In this document: positions 14,499-22,876 of the stretch, piece after piece
Numbering within the stretch: the stretch's first letter is position 1
How the letters are laid out: each line of letters starts with the position of its first letter
Assembly: GCA_016186645.1 (NCBI GenBank)
Contig: JACPLF010000005.1
Coordinates: forward strand, 1 to 33,256
Length of the DNA: 33,256 nt
Source of the DNA: Candidatus Levyibacteriota bacterium
GTDB lineage: Bacteria; Patescibacteriota; Microgenomatia; Levybacterales; UBA12049
Reading direction: 5' to 3'
Position numbers and translations under genes: made by a program
Notes under the pieces: model-generated
What the model saw: only the letters and a program-made list of their open reading frames with translations
What the model was told of the DNA's origin: nothing
Databases searched by the model: none

Positions 14499-16331
14499 AT
14501 GAAAAAAGGTTTTGTATTCTTCTTTCTCTTATTTTTCTTTTTTAATCTAGCAGCTAATCTGGTTTTTGCAAAGAACAATTTTAAAACGGATTACAGCGTT
14601 ACCTACAATGTTTTGGAAAATGCTCTGACGCATGTTACTTTTGACGTCACATTTACAAATTCCACAAGCCAGTACTATGCATCTTCCTATTCCATACAAG
14701 TCGGGTTTAAGAATATAGAAAATGTTCTAGCAAGAGATCCGGATGGCAAAATTATTCCATTAATAACCAAAAATAATGACGGAAACAATATAGAAATAAA
14801 CTTTAACAAAAAAGTTGTCGGCCTTGACCAAAAGCTTCCTTTTGCCATTTCATTTGACACGAGAGATATAGCGCAAAAGTCAGGGAAAATTTGGGACATA
14901 AATATTCCGGGATTGGCAAAACAAATTGAATATAATACTTTTAATGTTGAAGTTATAGTTCCCAAGTTCTTAGGAAGTCCCTCCTACATAAAACCTGACA
15001 TTGGTAAATTTGTGGGGGCCAACTTAAATTTTACAAAAGAAGAGCTTGGCGAATCAGGAATTTCTATCTCCTTTGGTAACGAGGAAATTTATAATTTTGA
15101 CCTTTTGTATCATTTGAAGAATTCAAATTTATTTCCGATTAAAACAGAAATTGCTCTCCCTCCCTCAACGAATTATCAGGAAGTCAAGATAAATGATATT
15201 GACCCAAAACCAATTAATGTTATTCAAGATGGTGATGGAAACTGGCTTGCTCAATATATTTTAACACCATCCAAGGAATTAGATATTAGAGTTAAGGGTA
15301 AAGCAAAAATTTTACTTCGGCCCAAAAAAGTAGAACTGTCAGATGACGAATTAAAGCAGTATCTTAAAGAACAGCCATATTGGCAGACAAGCAAAAAAGA
15401 AATAAAAGATTTGGCTTTGAAACTTAAAACTCCTTACACAATATATAAATACGTTGTTGATAATTTAATTTATGACTTTGACAGAGTGGAGAACAGCCAA
15501 CCTAGAGTTGGGGCTTTAGAAGTTTTGAAAAATCCAGATTCTGCGGTTTGTCTTGAGTTCACAGATCTTTTCATAGCATTAGCAAGAGCTGCAGGAATTC
15601 CGGCGCGGGAAGTAAATGGATTCGCATATACTCAAAATGAAAAAGAAAGACCGCTTTCGCTTATTAAAGACGTTTTGCATGCATGGCCGGAATACTATGA
15701 TTCAGATATCAAAACTTGGGTGATGGTTGATCCGACTTGGGGAAATACAACTGGCGGAGTAGATTATTTTTATACTTTAGATTTTGATCATTTTGCTTTT
15801 ATTATAAAAGGTGTTAATAGTACCTATCCTATACCAGCCGGAGGCTATAAAATATCCGGTGACGACAAAACAAAAGATATAAATATAGAATTTGGTGATG
15901 ACTTTAAAGAAACCCTACCAACTTTGTCTTTCGGTGAAGATTTTTCTAATAACTATTTTTCCGCTGCAATGGTCACGGGGAACGTCTTAATTAAAAATGT
16001 CGGAAGCGTAATATCCAATTCACAATCAATTTCCATCACAACTGATTTCCTCAAGCCCCAGTCGCAAAAAATATATTTTGGTAAAATTCCTCCCTTTGGC
16101 TCCATATCTATTCCTGTTGCTCTAAAAAGTCCCTCTATTTTGACAAATAAGAAAGATAACATTAGAATAGCACTCAACGAAAATTATCTAAGTAAAGAGG
16201 TTAAGATATCTCTATTTATTTTAAACGAATGGACTATTGGAGGAGGAATTTTATTTGTCAGTATCATTTTCGCAATTACAATCATTATCTACAAAGCCAG
16301 GAATTTACTTATTTTTAAACGAAAAGGGTGA
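14499..16331 (+). CDS. Secreted, membrane-anchored transglutaminase-like protein
   Basis: The 610-aa protein starts at ATG 14499 after AGAGGA. It has a signal peptide (residues 1-25, FFFLLFFFFNLAANLVFA), a beta-rich N-terminal region, a transglutaminase/papain-like core and a C-terminal transmembrane helix (about 580-600) with a basic tail. The triad is visible: Cys351 in SAVCLEF, His394 in LHAWPEYY and Asp411 in VDPTWG. Such proteins act outside the membrane as thiol proteases, amidases or crosslinkers; the substrate is unknown. The C-terminal coding region overlaps the uvrC start by about 77 nt in another frame, so the genes are tightly linked. Confidence 0.88.
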   Translation: MKKGFVFFFLLFFFFNLAANLVFAKNNFKTDYSVTYNVLENALTHVTFDVTFTNSTSQYYASSYSIQVGFKNIENVLARDPDGKIIPLITKNNDGNNIEINFNKKVVGLDQKLPFAISFDTRDIAQKSGKIWDINIPGLAKQIEYNTFNVEVIVPKFLGSPSYIKPDIGKFVGANLNFTKEELGESGISISFGNEEIYNFDLLYHLKNSNLFPIKTEIALPPSTNYQEVKINDIDPKPINVIQDGDGNWLAQYILTPSKELDIRVKGKAKILLRPKKVELSDDELKQYLKEQPYWQTSKKEIKDLALKLKTPYTIYKYVVDNLIYDFDRVENSQPRVGALEVLKNPDSAVCLEFTDLFIALARAAGIPAREVNGFAYTQNEKERPLSLIKDVLHAWPEYYDSDIKTWVMVDPTWGNTTGGVDYFYTLDFDHFAFIIKGVNSTYPIPAGGYKISGDDKTKDINIEFGDDFKETLPTLSFGEDFSNNYFSAAMVTGNVLIKNVGSVISNSQSISITTDFLKPQSQKIYFGKIPPFGSISIPVALKSPSILTNKKDNIRIALNENYLSKEVKISLFILNEWTIGGGILFVSIIFAITIIIYKARNLLIFKRKG

Positions 16332-17562
16332 GATTCTGTATGTTGGAAAAGCTAAGAATCTCAAAAATAGAGTAACTTCTTATTTTGCTAAATACATTGA
16401 TTTAGGGACTAAAACCCAATCATTAGTTTCCCAAGTTAAGCAAATAAAATCAATAATTGTTCCGTCCGAAATCGAAGCTCTTCTTTTGGAAATAAAATAC
16501 ATAAAAAAGTACAAACCGAAATATAATATTCGTTTTACTGACGGCAAAAATTATCCCCTAATTCGAATAACTGTCAAAGATAGCTATCCGAAAATTTTAA
16601 TTGCAAGGCTCAGTTGGGATAAAACATCTGTGTATTTTGGTCCTTTTCCAAATGCGACCGCCATGAAACTTGTGCTAAAAACAATCAGAAGAATTTTTCC
16701 CTATCAGTCAGTTCGAAATCATGCAAAAAGAATTTGTCTGTATTATCATCTGGGACTTTGCCCATGTCCGCCGGTATTTGATTCTGTAGAATTTACAAAA
16801 GAATATAGAAAAACAATAAAACAAATAATAGATTTTTTGAACGGAAAAACAAAGAAAATAATTAAAGGTCTTACAAAAGAAAGAATTATTGCCAGTAAAA
16901 ATGAGGAGTTTGAAAAAGCAAATGCAATACAAAATAAAATAACTGCAATTGAACTTATAACAAGCCCTTCCTACAAAAATACGCTTGATGCGGATATAAA
17001 TCCAAATTTTTCAGAAGATTTAAGATCGGCAGAAATCTCTGATCTTAAAGAAATTCTAAAAACGAACGGTGTTCAGGTAAAAAAACTTGAAAGAATTGAA
17101 TGCTTTGATGTCTCAAATATTTCTGGAACAAACTCTACCGGATCATTAGTCGTGTTTACTAATGGAGAGAAAGATAGTCAATGGTATAGAAGATTTAGAG
17201 TAAGATTAAATAAAGGACCTGATGATTTTGCAATGGTGCAAGAGATTTTTACACGAAGATTCCAACATCTTGAATGGCCATTTCCAGACTTAATAATAGT
17301 AGACGGAGGAAAAGGTCAAGTGTCGGCCGTACTCAAAGCAACTAAACAATTTAACAACCTGCCTGACAGCAAGGCAGGTTTAACAATTCCTGTTATTGGC
17401 CTTGCGAAAAGAAAAGAAATTATAATTACGCAAGAATTTAAAGAAATTATTTTGCCAAGGGATTCCGATGCTTTGAAATTAATGATGAGAATTAGGGATG
17501 AAGCCCACCGCTTTGCAATAACATATCACAGAAAGCTTAGGTCAAAAAATTTTCTAAATTAG
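16255..17562 (+). CDS. uvrC: Excinuclease ABC subunit C, short form
   Basis: I choose TTG 16255 because GGAGGAGG (16239-16246) lies 8 nt before it; a TTG at 16237 is less likely. The 435-aa protein has the GIY-YIG nuclease (GIYLFLNEKGEILYVGKAKN, about residues 15-95), a Cys cluster (CLYYHLGLCPCPP), a UVR motif (about 210-240) and the RNase H-like nuclease (FDVSNISGTNSTGSLVVF, IIVDGGKGQ, GLAKR, DEAHRFAI). It stops right after the RNase H domain, so the C-terminal helix-hairpin-helix tandem of usual UvrC (about 600 aa) is missing. A palindrome inserted in frame at 17358-17378 codes for the extra residues NNLPDSKAGL. Confidence 0.95.
   Translation: MSVSFSQLQSLSTKPGIYLFLNEKGEILYVGKAKNLKNRVTSYFAKYIDLGTKTQSLVSQVKQIKSIIVPSEIEALLLEIKYIKKYKPKYNIRFTDGKNYPLIRITVKDSYPKILIARLSWDKTSVYFGPFPNATAMKLVLKTIRRIFPYQSVRNHAKRICLYYHLGLCPCPPVFDSVEFTKEYRKTIKQIIDFLNGKTKKIIKGLTKERIIASKNEEFEKANAIQNKITAIELITSPSYKNTLDADINPNFSEDLRSAEISDLKEILKTNGVQVKKLERIECFDVSNISGTNSTGSLVVFTNGEKDSQWYRRFRVRLNKGPDDFAMVQEIFTRRFQHLEWPFPDLIIVDGGKGQVSAVLKATKQFNNLPDSKAGLTIPVIGLAKRKEIIITQEFKEIILPRDSDALKLMMRIRDEAHRFAITYHRKLRSKNFLN
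17358..17378. repeat. CCTGCC/GGCAGG palindrome inside uvrC
   Basis: Arms CCTGCC and GGCAGG flank a 9-nt loop, and the direct repeat TTTAACAA (17350-17357, 17379-17386) borders it like a target duplication. The insert is translated between the RNase H motifs where UvrC proteins usually have no extra residues. The same arms occur at the tRNA-Arg insertion (27860-27959), and a related pair in dinB. Confidence 0.6.
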
Positions 17563-17577
17563 GTTATTTTTACGCTT

Positions 17578-17617
17578 ACACCTTCCAGGTGTAGCTATCT
17601 GTTCACCTGGAAGGTGT
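17578..17617. repeat. Perfect 14-bp inverted repeat after uvrC
   Basis: ACACCTTCCAGGTG (17578-17591) and CACCTGGAAGGTGT (17604-17617) are perfectly complementary around a 12-nt loop. No T-tract follows, so it is more a REP-like hairpin than a classical terminator. The core ACCTGGAAGGT recurs at 24859-24868. Confidence 0.7.
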
Positions 17618-17639
17618 TGTTCTATTCCCCTATCGACAA

Positions 17640-17667
17640 ATTATCAATGATTCGAATCATTGATAAT
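17640..17667. repeat. Perfect 28-bp palindrome
   Basis: The arm ATTATCAATGATTC is followed directly by its reverse complement, with no loop and centre TTCGAA. It lies between uvrC and the pseudogene. A similar palindrome with CAATGAT/ATCATTG arms is found at 32284-32313. Confidence 0.8.
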
Positions 17668-17671
17668 ATTA

Positions 17672-17865
17672 ATAAAAACAGCTAAAAGACTTAATCTTCC
17701 CGATTGGTGAATTGGAGCAGGTTTTGTTAGAGGTAAAGTTTGGGATACTCTACATAATTACACAAAAGATCTCCTGCACCTGACATCGATGTAATTTATC
17801 TAAATAGGAATAAAGCGAAAAAAGCTGAATTAGATTATGAGAACAAACTCAGAATTGTTATTTAG
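17672..17865 (+). pseudogene. Degraded DUF925-type nucleotidyltransferase remnant
   Basis: The frame at 17672 reads IKTAKRLNLPDW, stop, IGAGFVRGKVWDTLHNYTKD, then a frameshift to DIDVIYLNRNKAKKAELDYE and NKLRIVI, stop. This follows the family pattern LPDWW(I/L)GAGFIRN.VWD.LHGY...DIDVVYF. One Trp codon is now TGA and a frameshift precedes the DIDV motif, so the gene is dead. The end overlaps the 3' end of the minus-strand binding-protein gene. Confidence 0.7.
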
Positions 17866-19216
17866 TGCTAACTTCATAATAATAGGGAAAGAAGAGGAAT
17901 GATGCGGGGGGATCTGCCAAAATATATTTTTTAAAATCTGCATAGATTATTTTTCTTTTTTCAATATCCAATTCTTTTCTTCCGTCCTCCAACAATTTAT
18001 CTATTCTCTTGTTGTCATAATGAGTAATATTATTTACCTGAGAAGAGTGCCACAAAGCATACTGATCGGGATCTGGTGAGATATTAAATTCTCCTAGAAA
18101 AATTTGAAAGCTTTGAGGAACTTGATTCGTTATTTGAATTGTTGTTTCAATATTTAATTGTTTCCAGACTTCTGCAATTTTCTTTGCCGTTTCTTCATAC
18201 TTAGGTAACGTATTCATTGTCAAAGAAATTTTTCCGCTTGCGGTTGCCAGACCAGAACTATCTATTAATAGTTGTGCATGTTCCGAATCCTGCCTATATA
18301 TATCGACACCATCCTGATTTGCATAGGAAAAACGCGATAGGGGACTTGCATTTCTTTCTCCCTGGGAAAAGTTATCCGGCATAGTATAGGACAATCCTTC
18401 CCGAAGCGCTTTGGATGACAAGGTACTATTTTTAGTATTAAAAAAAAGCGTAACTAACTTAGCATAATTTACTTTCTTTTCAACTTTGGCATTTTTAAAT
18501 GAATTGAATGATGTGCCTTTGAAATTTACATCAGGAAGATTAGTTATTTTTGAAACTTCTCCAAGAGCAAATGCCGTTTTTAAAGACAAAGCAGTTGGGT
18601 AAAACAATTCATATGTAAGGGATTTACGGCTTTTTTCCGAATACAATTCTATTGATTCCACAAAATCCCCGTTCAATTTTATTTTCTTTACTTTATATTC
18701 TCCAATCCCAACAAACCCTTTCTTGAAAATGGGTCTTGATACAGTTGTTAAAAAAGGCGAGTAGGTATCTCTTAGATTAAAAACAATTGTATGTTTATCC
18801 GGCTTAAGCACTGAAACATCCGAAAAACCATATTCAATATTATCCGCAGTTACAGCTGATCCATCGGAAAACTTCAAGTCTTTACGCAAATAAAAAGCAT
18901 AACCTTTTCCATTTGGAGCAATTCTCCACTTTTCTGCAACATCTGGCTTTACACCACCATCTTTTTCTGTTTTGGTAAGGCCCCTTGAGATCTTGCTCAA
19001 AATTTCCTGAGGCAAATCATCTGTGGTATAAGGACCAACCATCCCTATTGTTTCTTTTTCTATGAAAGGCAATCGTGTTATAAAAGAAGACAATGCTATA
19101 TTAATAATAAAAAATACCAGAAGGCCAATTCCAAAATAAATGGCGATATTTCTTCCCCATCGCGTGATGTATGCTTTTATAAGCCAGATCAGGAGTCTTT
19201 TTCGCAACACTATCAT
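17858..19216 (-). CDS. Membrane-anchored oligopeptide-binding-like protein (SBP family 5)
   Basis: The 452-aa protein starts at ATG 19216, 6 nt after secG. A basic N-terminus and one transmembrane helix (about residues 25-45, IAIYFGIGLLVFFIINIAL) replace the usual lipoprotein signal. The rest follows the DppA/OppA fold: LPQEILSKISRGLTKTEKDG, then PDVAEKWRIAPNGKGYAFYL and RKDLKFSDGSAVTADNIEYG. It is shorter than typical family members (about 520 aa) and no permease or ATPase genes are nearby. It may bind peptides for uptake or act as a surface chaperone; this is not shown by the sequence. The operon order is PF04020 protein, yvcK, secG, this gene. Confidence 0.88.
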   Translation of the reverse strand: MIVLRKRLLIWLIKAYITRWGRNIAIYFGIGLLVFFIINIALSSFITRLPFIEKETIGMVGPYTTDDLPQEILSKISRGLTKTEKDGGVKPDVAEKWRIAPNGKGYAFYLRKDLKFSDGSAVTADNIEYGFSDVSVLKPDKHTIVFNLRDTYSPFLTTVSRPIFKKGFVGIGEYKVKKIKLNGDFVESIELYSEKSRKSLTYELFYPTALSLKTAFALGEVSKITNLPDVNFKGTSFNSFKNAKVEKKVNYAKLVTLFFNTKNSTLSSKALREGLSYTMPDNFSQGERNASPLSRFSYANQDGVDIYRQDSEHAQLLIDSSGLATASGKISLTMNTLPKYEETAKKIAEVWKQLNIETTIQITNQVPQSFQIFLGEFNISPDPDQYALWHSSQVNNITHYDNKRIDKLLEDGRKELDIEKRKIIYADFKKYILADPPASFLFFPYYYEVSTK

Positions 19217-19222
19217 AGGTTA

Positions 19223-19435
19223 TTAGCGGGGTATAAGAAGAATTATAGATAATATTCCGAAAAGAATTGTTAGAACGACAGTTGCTGATATCAGAAGCTT
19301 GTCAATGCTTTGCTTACTCCTATAAAATTCTCCGCCTCCGCCGAACGAACTTGACAATCCTGCCCCTTGCATTTGCAGCATGATCACAACGATAAGAAGA
19401 ATTGCGACTATTATTGCTGCTATATTAAAAAACAT
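19223..19435 (-). CDS. secG: Preprotein translocase subunit SecG
   Basis: The 70-aa protein has the two-helix SecG pattern: a first helix (residues 3-22), the glycine-rich loop MQGAGLSSSFGGGGEFYRSK, and a second helix (about 47-67). SecG joins SecYE and assists SecA-driven export. It sits between yvcK and the binding-protein gene. An AT-rich stretch with a TATAAT-like box just upstream could give it its own promoter. Confidence 0.95.
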   Translation of the reverse strand: MFFNIAAIIVAILLIVVIMLQMQGAGLSSSFGGGGEFYRSKQSIDKLLISATVVLTILFGILSIILLIPR

Positions 19436-19458
19436 AAATCTAAATTATATATAATATA

Positions 19459-20409
19459 TTATATATTATCGATAATCGTCCTCGCAAGCTTTACGGAATC
19501 ATGGTAAAGGGGAAATTCAGAATTGACAATATCTTTCGCTATAACAGCATAGCTTTTGTTTTTTTCATAATTTAATGGAACAGATTCATATTGACGTTTG
19601 TATTTATCTGGGATGGCCGATGAAGTATTGTTATTCATAAGAACCGAATCAAAAATATTTTCTCCGCAATGATTTGTAACTGCCTTTATATAATCATTGA
19701 CTTTGTAGTTTGGGGTTTCAAATAATTTGTTAGCTACATTAATTACATAAAGTTTTTTAGCTTTTGATTTTTTGATAGCACCTAGAATTCCGGGAACCAA
19801 AAGAACAGGCAGAATAGTTGAATATAAATCTCCGGGTCCGGCTATAATTAAGTCCGCTGAAATTATTTCGTCAATGACTTCTTTTGCTACTTTCGGATTC
19901 TCAGGTTTTAAATGAAGTTTTTCGATGGTACCTGTAAATCTTCCTAGATCTATATTTTCTTCTCTATCAACTCTCTCTCCAACGCTTGTTGTAGCCCAGA
20001 TTGAGACAGATTCCGCTGTTGCCGGCAAAATCTTTCCTCGGGTTTTGAAAATTTTCTGCATTTGAGAAAGTGCTTTTCCGAAATCGCCCATTATTTGCGT
20101 TAAAGCAACCATCATAAGATTGCCTAACTTGTGTCCTCCCAAAGCCTCTTCCTCCCCATATCTTTCGCCCTCAAAGCGATAAGTCAGAAGCTTTTTCATA
20201 GCTCCATCAGCTTGGGACATTGCAGCTATGCAGCTAACCAAGTCTCCGGGAGGCGGAATGCTGAAAAGCCTTCGAAGTCTTCCTGTAGACCCTCCGTCAT
20301 CAGCCATTGAAGCTACAACAGTAATATCACCAACTGATTCAATTAACCCTTTTACCAAATTGACTGTGCCGATTCCGCCGCCAAGGCAGACTATTTTTTT
20401 GTTAACCAT
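19459..20409 (-). CDS. yvcK: YvcK/CofD-like protein (gluconeogenesis factor family)
   Basis: The 316-aa protein starts at ATG 20409, inside the 3' end of the preceding PF04020 gene (19-nt overlap), so the two are coupled. The N-terminal nucleotide-binding motif KKIVCLGGGIGTVNLVKGL, then VASMADDGGSTGRLRR and GHKLGNLMM are YvcK signatures. Later GPGDLYSTILPVLLVPGI is also typical. YvcK proteins bind UDP-sugars and influence cell-wall synthesis and shape in Firmicutes. Presence beside secG and an L,D-transpeptidase further on fits an envelope role. Confidence 0.95.
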   Translation of the reverse strand: MVNKKIVCLGGGIGTVNLVKGLIESVGDITVVASMADDGGSTGRLRRLFSIPPPGDLVSCIAAMSQADGAMKKLLTYRFEGERYGEEEALGGHKLGNLMMVALTQIMGDFGKALSQMQKIFKTRGKILPATAESVSIWATTSVGERVDREENIDLGRFTGTIEKLHLKPENPKVAKEVIDEIISADLIIAGPGDLYSTILPVLLVPGILGAIKKSKAKKLYVINVANKLFETPNYKVNDYIKAVTNHCGENIFDSVLMNNNTSSAIPDKYKRQYESVPLNYEKNKSYAVIAKDIVNSEFPLYHDSVKLARTIIDNI

Positions 20410-20795
20410 CTTAAAAACCCAACTATAAGAGACAAAACAACTGACGTGAAAATGAATGCAAAAAAATTATTAACATGAAATTTAGGAACTACGAAACCTG
20501 CGAGAGTAAATCCCTGAAATTCAAATGCTGTTATTGAAATATCTACCACAAAAACTGTCAAAAGATAAAGAATAATTGCGTTTATTAAGAACGAGAATAA
20601 TCCCAAAGTTATGATATTTAGAGGAAGTGTGACTATGCTTAAAACAGGCTTAACAATCATAAAAAGAGCTGATAAAACAATTCCTCCGACTATATATGTC
20701 TGCAAGCCTCCTGATACCTGCAAACCTTGCAAGATTTGTCCTGTTAGAAAAAGCCCAACCGCATAAAATACAATTCTTCTGACTATTGACTTCAT
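20391..20795 (-). CDS. PF04020-type four-helix membrane protein (phage holin 4_2/YvlD-like)
   Basis: The 134-aa protein is read from ATG 20795 (MKSIVRRIVFYAVGLFL). Four hydrophobic helices and the LKPVLSIVTLPLNIITLGLF-like motif (VKPVLSIVTLPLNIITLGLF) identify the YvlD/PF04020 family, which is common near yvcK. Its function is unknown despite the holin label. The promoter TTGACA (20826-20831)-17-TAGCAT (20803-20808) leaves 7 nt before the ATG, so the mRNA is predicted leaderless. The longer frame to 20831 would include the promoter and is rejected. Confidence 0.88.
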   Translation of the reverse strand: MKSIVRRIVFYAVGLFLTGQILQGLQVSGGLQTYIVGGIVLSALFMIVKPVLSIVTLPLNIITLGLFSFLINAIILYLLTVFVVDISITAFEFQGFTLAGFVVPKFHVNNFFAFIFTSVVLSLIVGFLRWLTKK

Positions 20796-20802
20796 CCTAT
20801 AG

Positions 20803-20848
20803 ATGCTACCAGACATATTGGTTTGTGTCAACGAAAATATGGTATAGT
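20803..20848. promoter_or_regulatory. Overlapping divergent promoters, both leaderless
   Basis: Minus strand: TTGACA 20826-20831, 17 bp, TAGCAT 20803-20808, 7 nt to the ATG at 20795. Plus strand: TATAGT 20843-20848, 6 nt to the ATG at 20855, with TTGGTT (20818-20823) as a possible -35 at 19 bp. The two promoters interlock, so only one polymerase can use the region at a time. Confidence 0.65.
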
Positions 20849-20854
20849 TTACCT

Positions 20855-21718
20855 ATGAGTTGGTTAACTTTTGCCCTTTTAAATTCATTTTTTGATTCTG
20901 TTTCCAGCGCATTGGGTAAAAGAGGCGCGCAAAAAATAAATATATTGTCTGTAACATGGGCGCAACGGTTTTTTGGTCTTTTAATCATTATTCCTCTCGC
21001 CGTTTTTTTGAAATCTTTTCATCCTGTTGGTTCACCATTTTGGCCAGCTCTTCTTGCGACCTCAATTCTTAATACTATTACATCCATTTTATTTATAAAA
21101 GCAATTAAAGATTCTCCTCTTTCCTTAACTCTTCCAATTACCACATTCACGCCAGTTTTCTTACTTATAACTTCTCCAATTATGCTTGGTGAGTTCCCAA
21201 AACCTTTAGGAGTAATCGGCATTCTATCCGTAGTTATCGGATCGTACATTCTAAACTTAAGCAAACGCACAAATGGCGCTTTTGAGCCAATAATGGCACT
21301 CTTTAAAAATCAGGGTTCCCGTCTCATGTTAATTGTTGCAGTCATTTGGAGTATTACATCCAATATTGACAAAATAGTTGTCACAAATTCAAATCCTCTG
21401 CTTGCTTCTCTTGCATCAAATATTGCCATATTAATATTCTTGACTCTGGTTCTTTGGGTAAGAAAAGTCTCGATCCTGCACATTTTAAAACAGAGCAAAA
21501 TTCTTGCTCCTATTGGCATTGCTAATGGACTTTCTTATGCTTTTCAAATGACAGCTATCTCCATGACTTTAGTTGCCAACGTCATATCCGTAAAAAGAAC
21601 ACATGCTTTGTTTGGGACGATCTGGGGAAAAATTTTCTTCAAAGAAGAAAACATCAAAGAACGTTTTGCAGGCGCATTTATTATGGTAATTGGCGTAATT
21701 TTAATAGCCCTAAGCTAA
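20855..21718 (+). CDS. EamA-family (DMT superfamily) transporter
   Basis: The 287-aa protein starts at ATG 20855 (MSWLTFALLNSFFDSVSSAL), 6 nt after a TATAGT. About ten hydrophobic helices form two five-helix EamA repeats (residues about 1-135 and 150-287), each ending in a motif like LGVIGILSVVIGSYIL and FAGAFIMVIGVILIAL. DMT transporters move small metabolites such as amino acids or nucleotide sugars; the substrate cannot be told. No operon partner on this strand. Confidence 0.9.
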   Translation: MSWLTFALLNSFFDSVSSALGKRGAQKINILSVTWAQRFFGLLIIIPLAVFLKSFHPVGSPFWPALLATSILNTITSILFIKAIKDSPLSLTLPITTFTPVFLLITSPIMLGEFPKPLGVIGILSVVIGSYILNLSKRTNGAFEPIMALFKNQGSRLMLIVAVIWSITSNIDKIVVTNSNPLLASLASNIAILIFLTLVLWVRKVSILHILKQSKILAPIGIANGLSYAFQMTAISMTLVANVISVKRTHALFGTIWGKIFFKEENIKERFAGAFIMVIGVILIALS

Positions 21719-21776
21719 ATCTTCTCAACTTATCTCTTGCAACACGACAGATTTTTGATTATGATGTGTGAGATTT

Positions 21777-22835
21777 ATGGACTCTATTGTTTGCCCTAAC
21801 TGCAAGAAAACTATTCAAATTACCCAAGCATTAAGACACGATCTTGAAGAAAAAATAAAGCTTGCTCAGAGTGAAAAACACAAAGAAGAATTGGCAAGAG
21901 CCAAAGCACAAGCCGAAGCTGAAACTTCAAAGAGATTAAAAGAAGAATCGCAGAAAGAGTTACTTAAAGCAATAGGAGAAAAAGAAAAGCTAAAAAAACA
22001 ATTATTAACAGAAGAAAAAGAAAGGAAAGAGTTTGAAAAGAAAGCCCAGGAACAGGCGGTAAAAGAAGCATCGGAGAAAAGCAGATTAGATAAATTAGAA
22101 ATTGAAAAGAAATTAAAAGATACTCAAGAAGCCTTAGAAGTTGCCCAAAGAAAAGCCAAACAGGGGTCCCAACAACTGCAAGGAGAGGTTCTAGAAATAG
22201 ATCTGGAAGAAAAACTAAAAATTTTTTTCCCCAATGACGAATTTTTACCCGTGCCCAAAGGATTTGAGGGCGCAGATTTAATTCAAAAAGTAATGTATAA
22301 AGAGCGAGTTATGGGATCAATTCTCTGGGAGACGAAAAGAACAAACGGGTGGGATAAGAAATGGCTTGTTAAACTTAAAAATGATTCGGCTAAAATCAGT
22401 GCCAGCGAAGCCATAATTGTATCCCAAACTCTCCCTGACGGAATAACAAGTTTCGACAGAAAAGACGGAATTTGGATTACCAATTACCAGCACGCTATCA
22501 ATACCTGCAGATATTTAAGATTTCTAATAACCCGAATCGCTTCTGTAAAATCATCCGTAAATCAAACAGATGAAGAGTGGGGGAAAATCAGAGATTACAT
22601 GATGAGCGACACTTTCAAACATAGAATGCAATCTCATTTTGACAGCATAAAGGTTTTGAAAGACGAACTGGACACAGAAAAAAGATCCACTTTATTGAGG
22701 TGGAAGAAAAGAGAAGGCCAGATAGAAAAGCTCGATTCAAATACTATTAATTTTTATGGAGAATTGAAAGATATAGTTCCAAATCTTCCGGAAATCAAAG
22801 AATCTGATTCTGCCCAATTCAAATTAGAAGACTAA
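21777..22835 (+). CDS. DUF2130 protein with coiled coil and nuclease-like C-domain
   Basis: The 352-aa protein is read from ATG 21777 (MDSIVCPNCKKTIQITQAL). TTGCAA (21737-21742)-17-TATGAT (21760-21765) is the likely promoter. A CPNC motif at the N-terminus is followed by a coiled coil (about residues 25-140) and the DUF2130 domain: QLQGEVLEIDLEEKLKIFFP, then GADLIQKVMYKERVMGSILW, ETKRTNGW and WLVKLKND. The E.K core in ILWETKRT resembles PD-(D/E)XK nucleases, so DNA binding or cleavage is possible. The biological role is unknown. Confidence 0.88.
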   Translation: MDSIVCPNCKKTIQITQALRHDLEEKIKLAQSEKHKEELARAKAQAEAETSKRLKEESQKELLKAIGEKEKLKKQLLTEEKERKEFEKKAQEQAVKEASEKSRLDKLEIEKKLKDTQEALEVAQRKAKQGSQQLQGEVLEIDLEEKLKIFFPNDEFLPVPKGFEGADLIQKVMYKERVMGSILWETKRTNGWDKKWLVKLKNDSAKISASEAIIVSQTLPDGITSFDRKDGIWITNYQHAINTCRYLRFLITRIASVKSSVNQTDEEWGKIRDYMMSDTFKHRMQSHFDSIKVLKDELDTEKRSTLLRWKKREGQIEKLDSNTINFYGELKDIVPNLPEIKESDSAQFKLED

Positions 22836-22841
22836 TCATAC

Positions 22842-22870
22842 TTGACAAGACAGGAAATTATTACTAACAT
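22842..22870 (+). promoter_or_regulatory. Promoter giving a leaderless transcript
   Basis: TTGACA (22842-22847), 17-bp spacer, TAACAT (22865-22870), then 6 nt to the ATG at 22877. Confidence 0.7.
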
Positions 22871-22876
22871 TAAAGA

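Noticed and set aside
17705..17865. Recoding of TGA as Gly or Trp
   Set aside because: TGA ends several intact genes in ATGA overlaps; the in-frame TGA occurs only in the frameshifted remnant.
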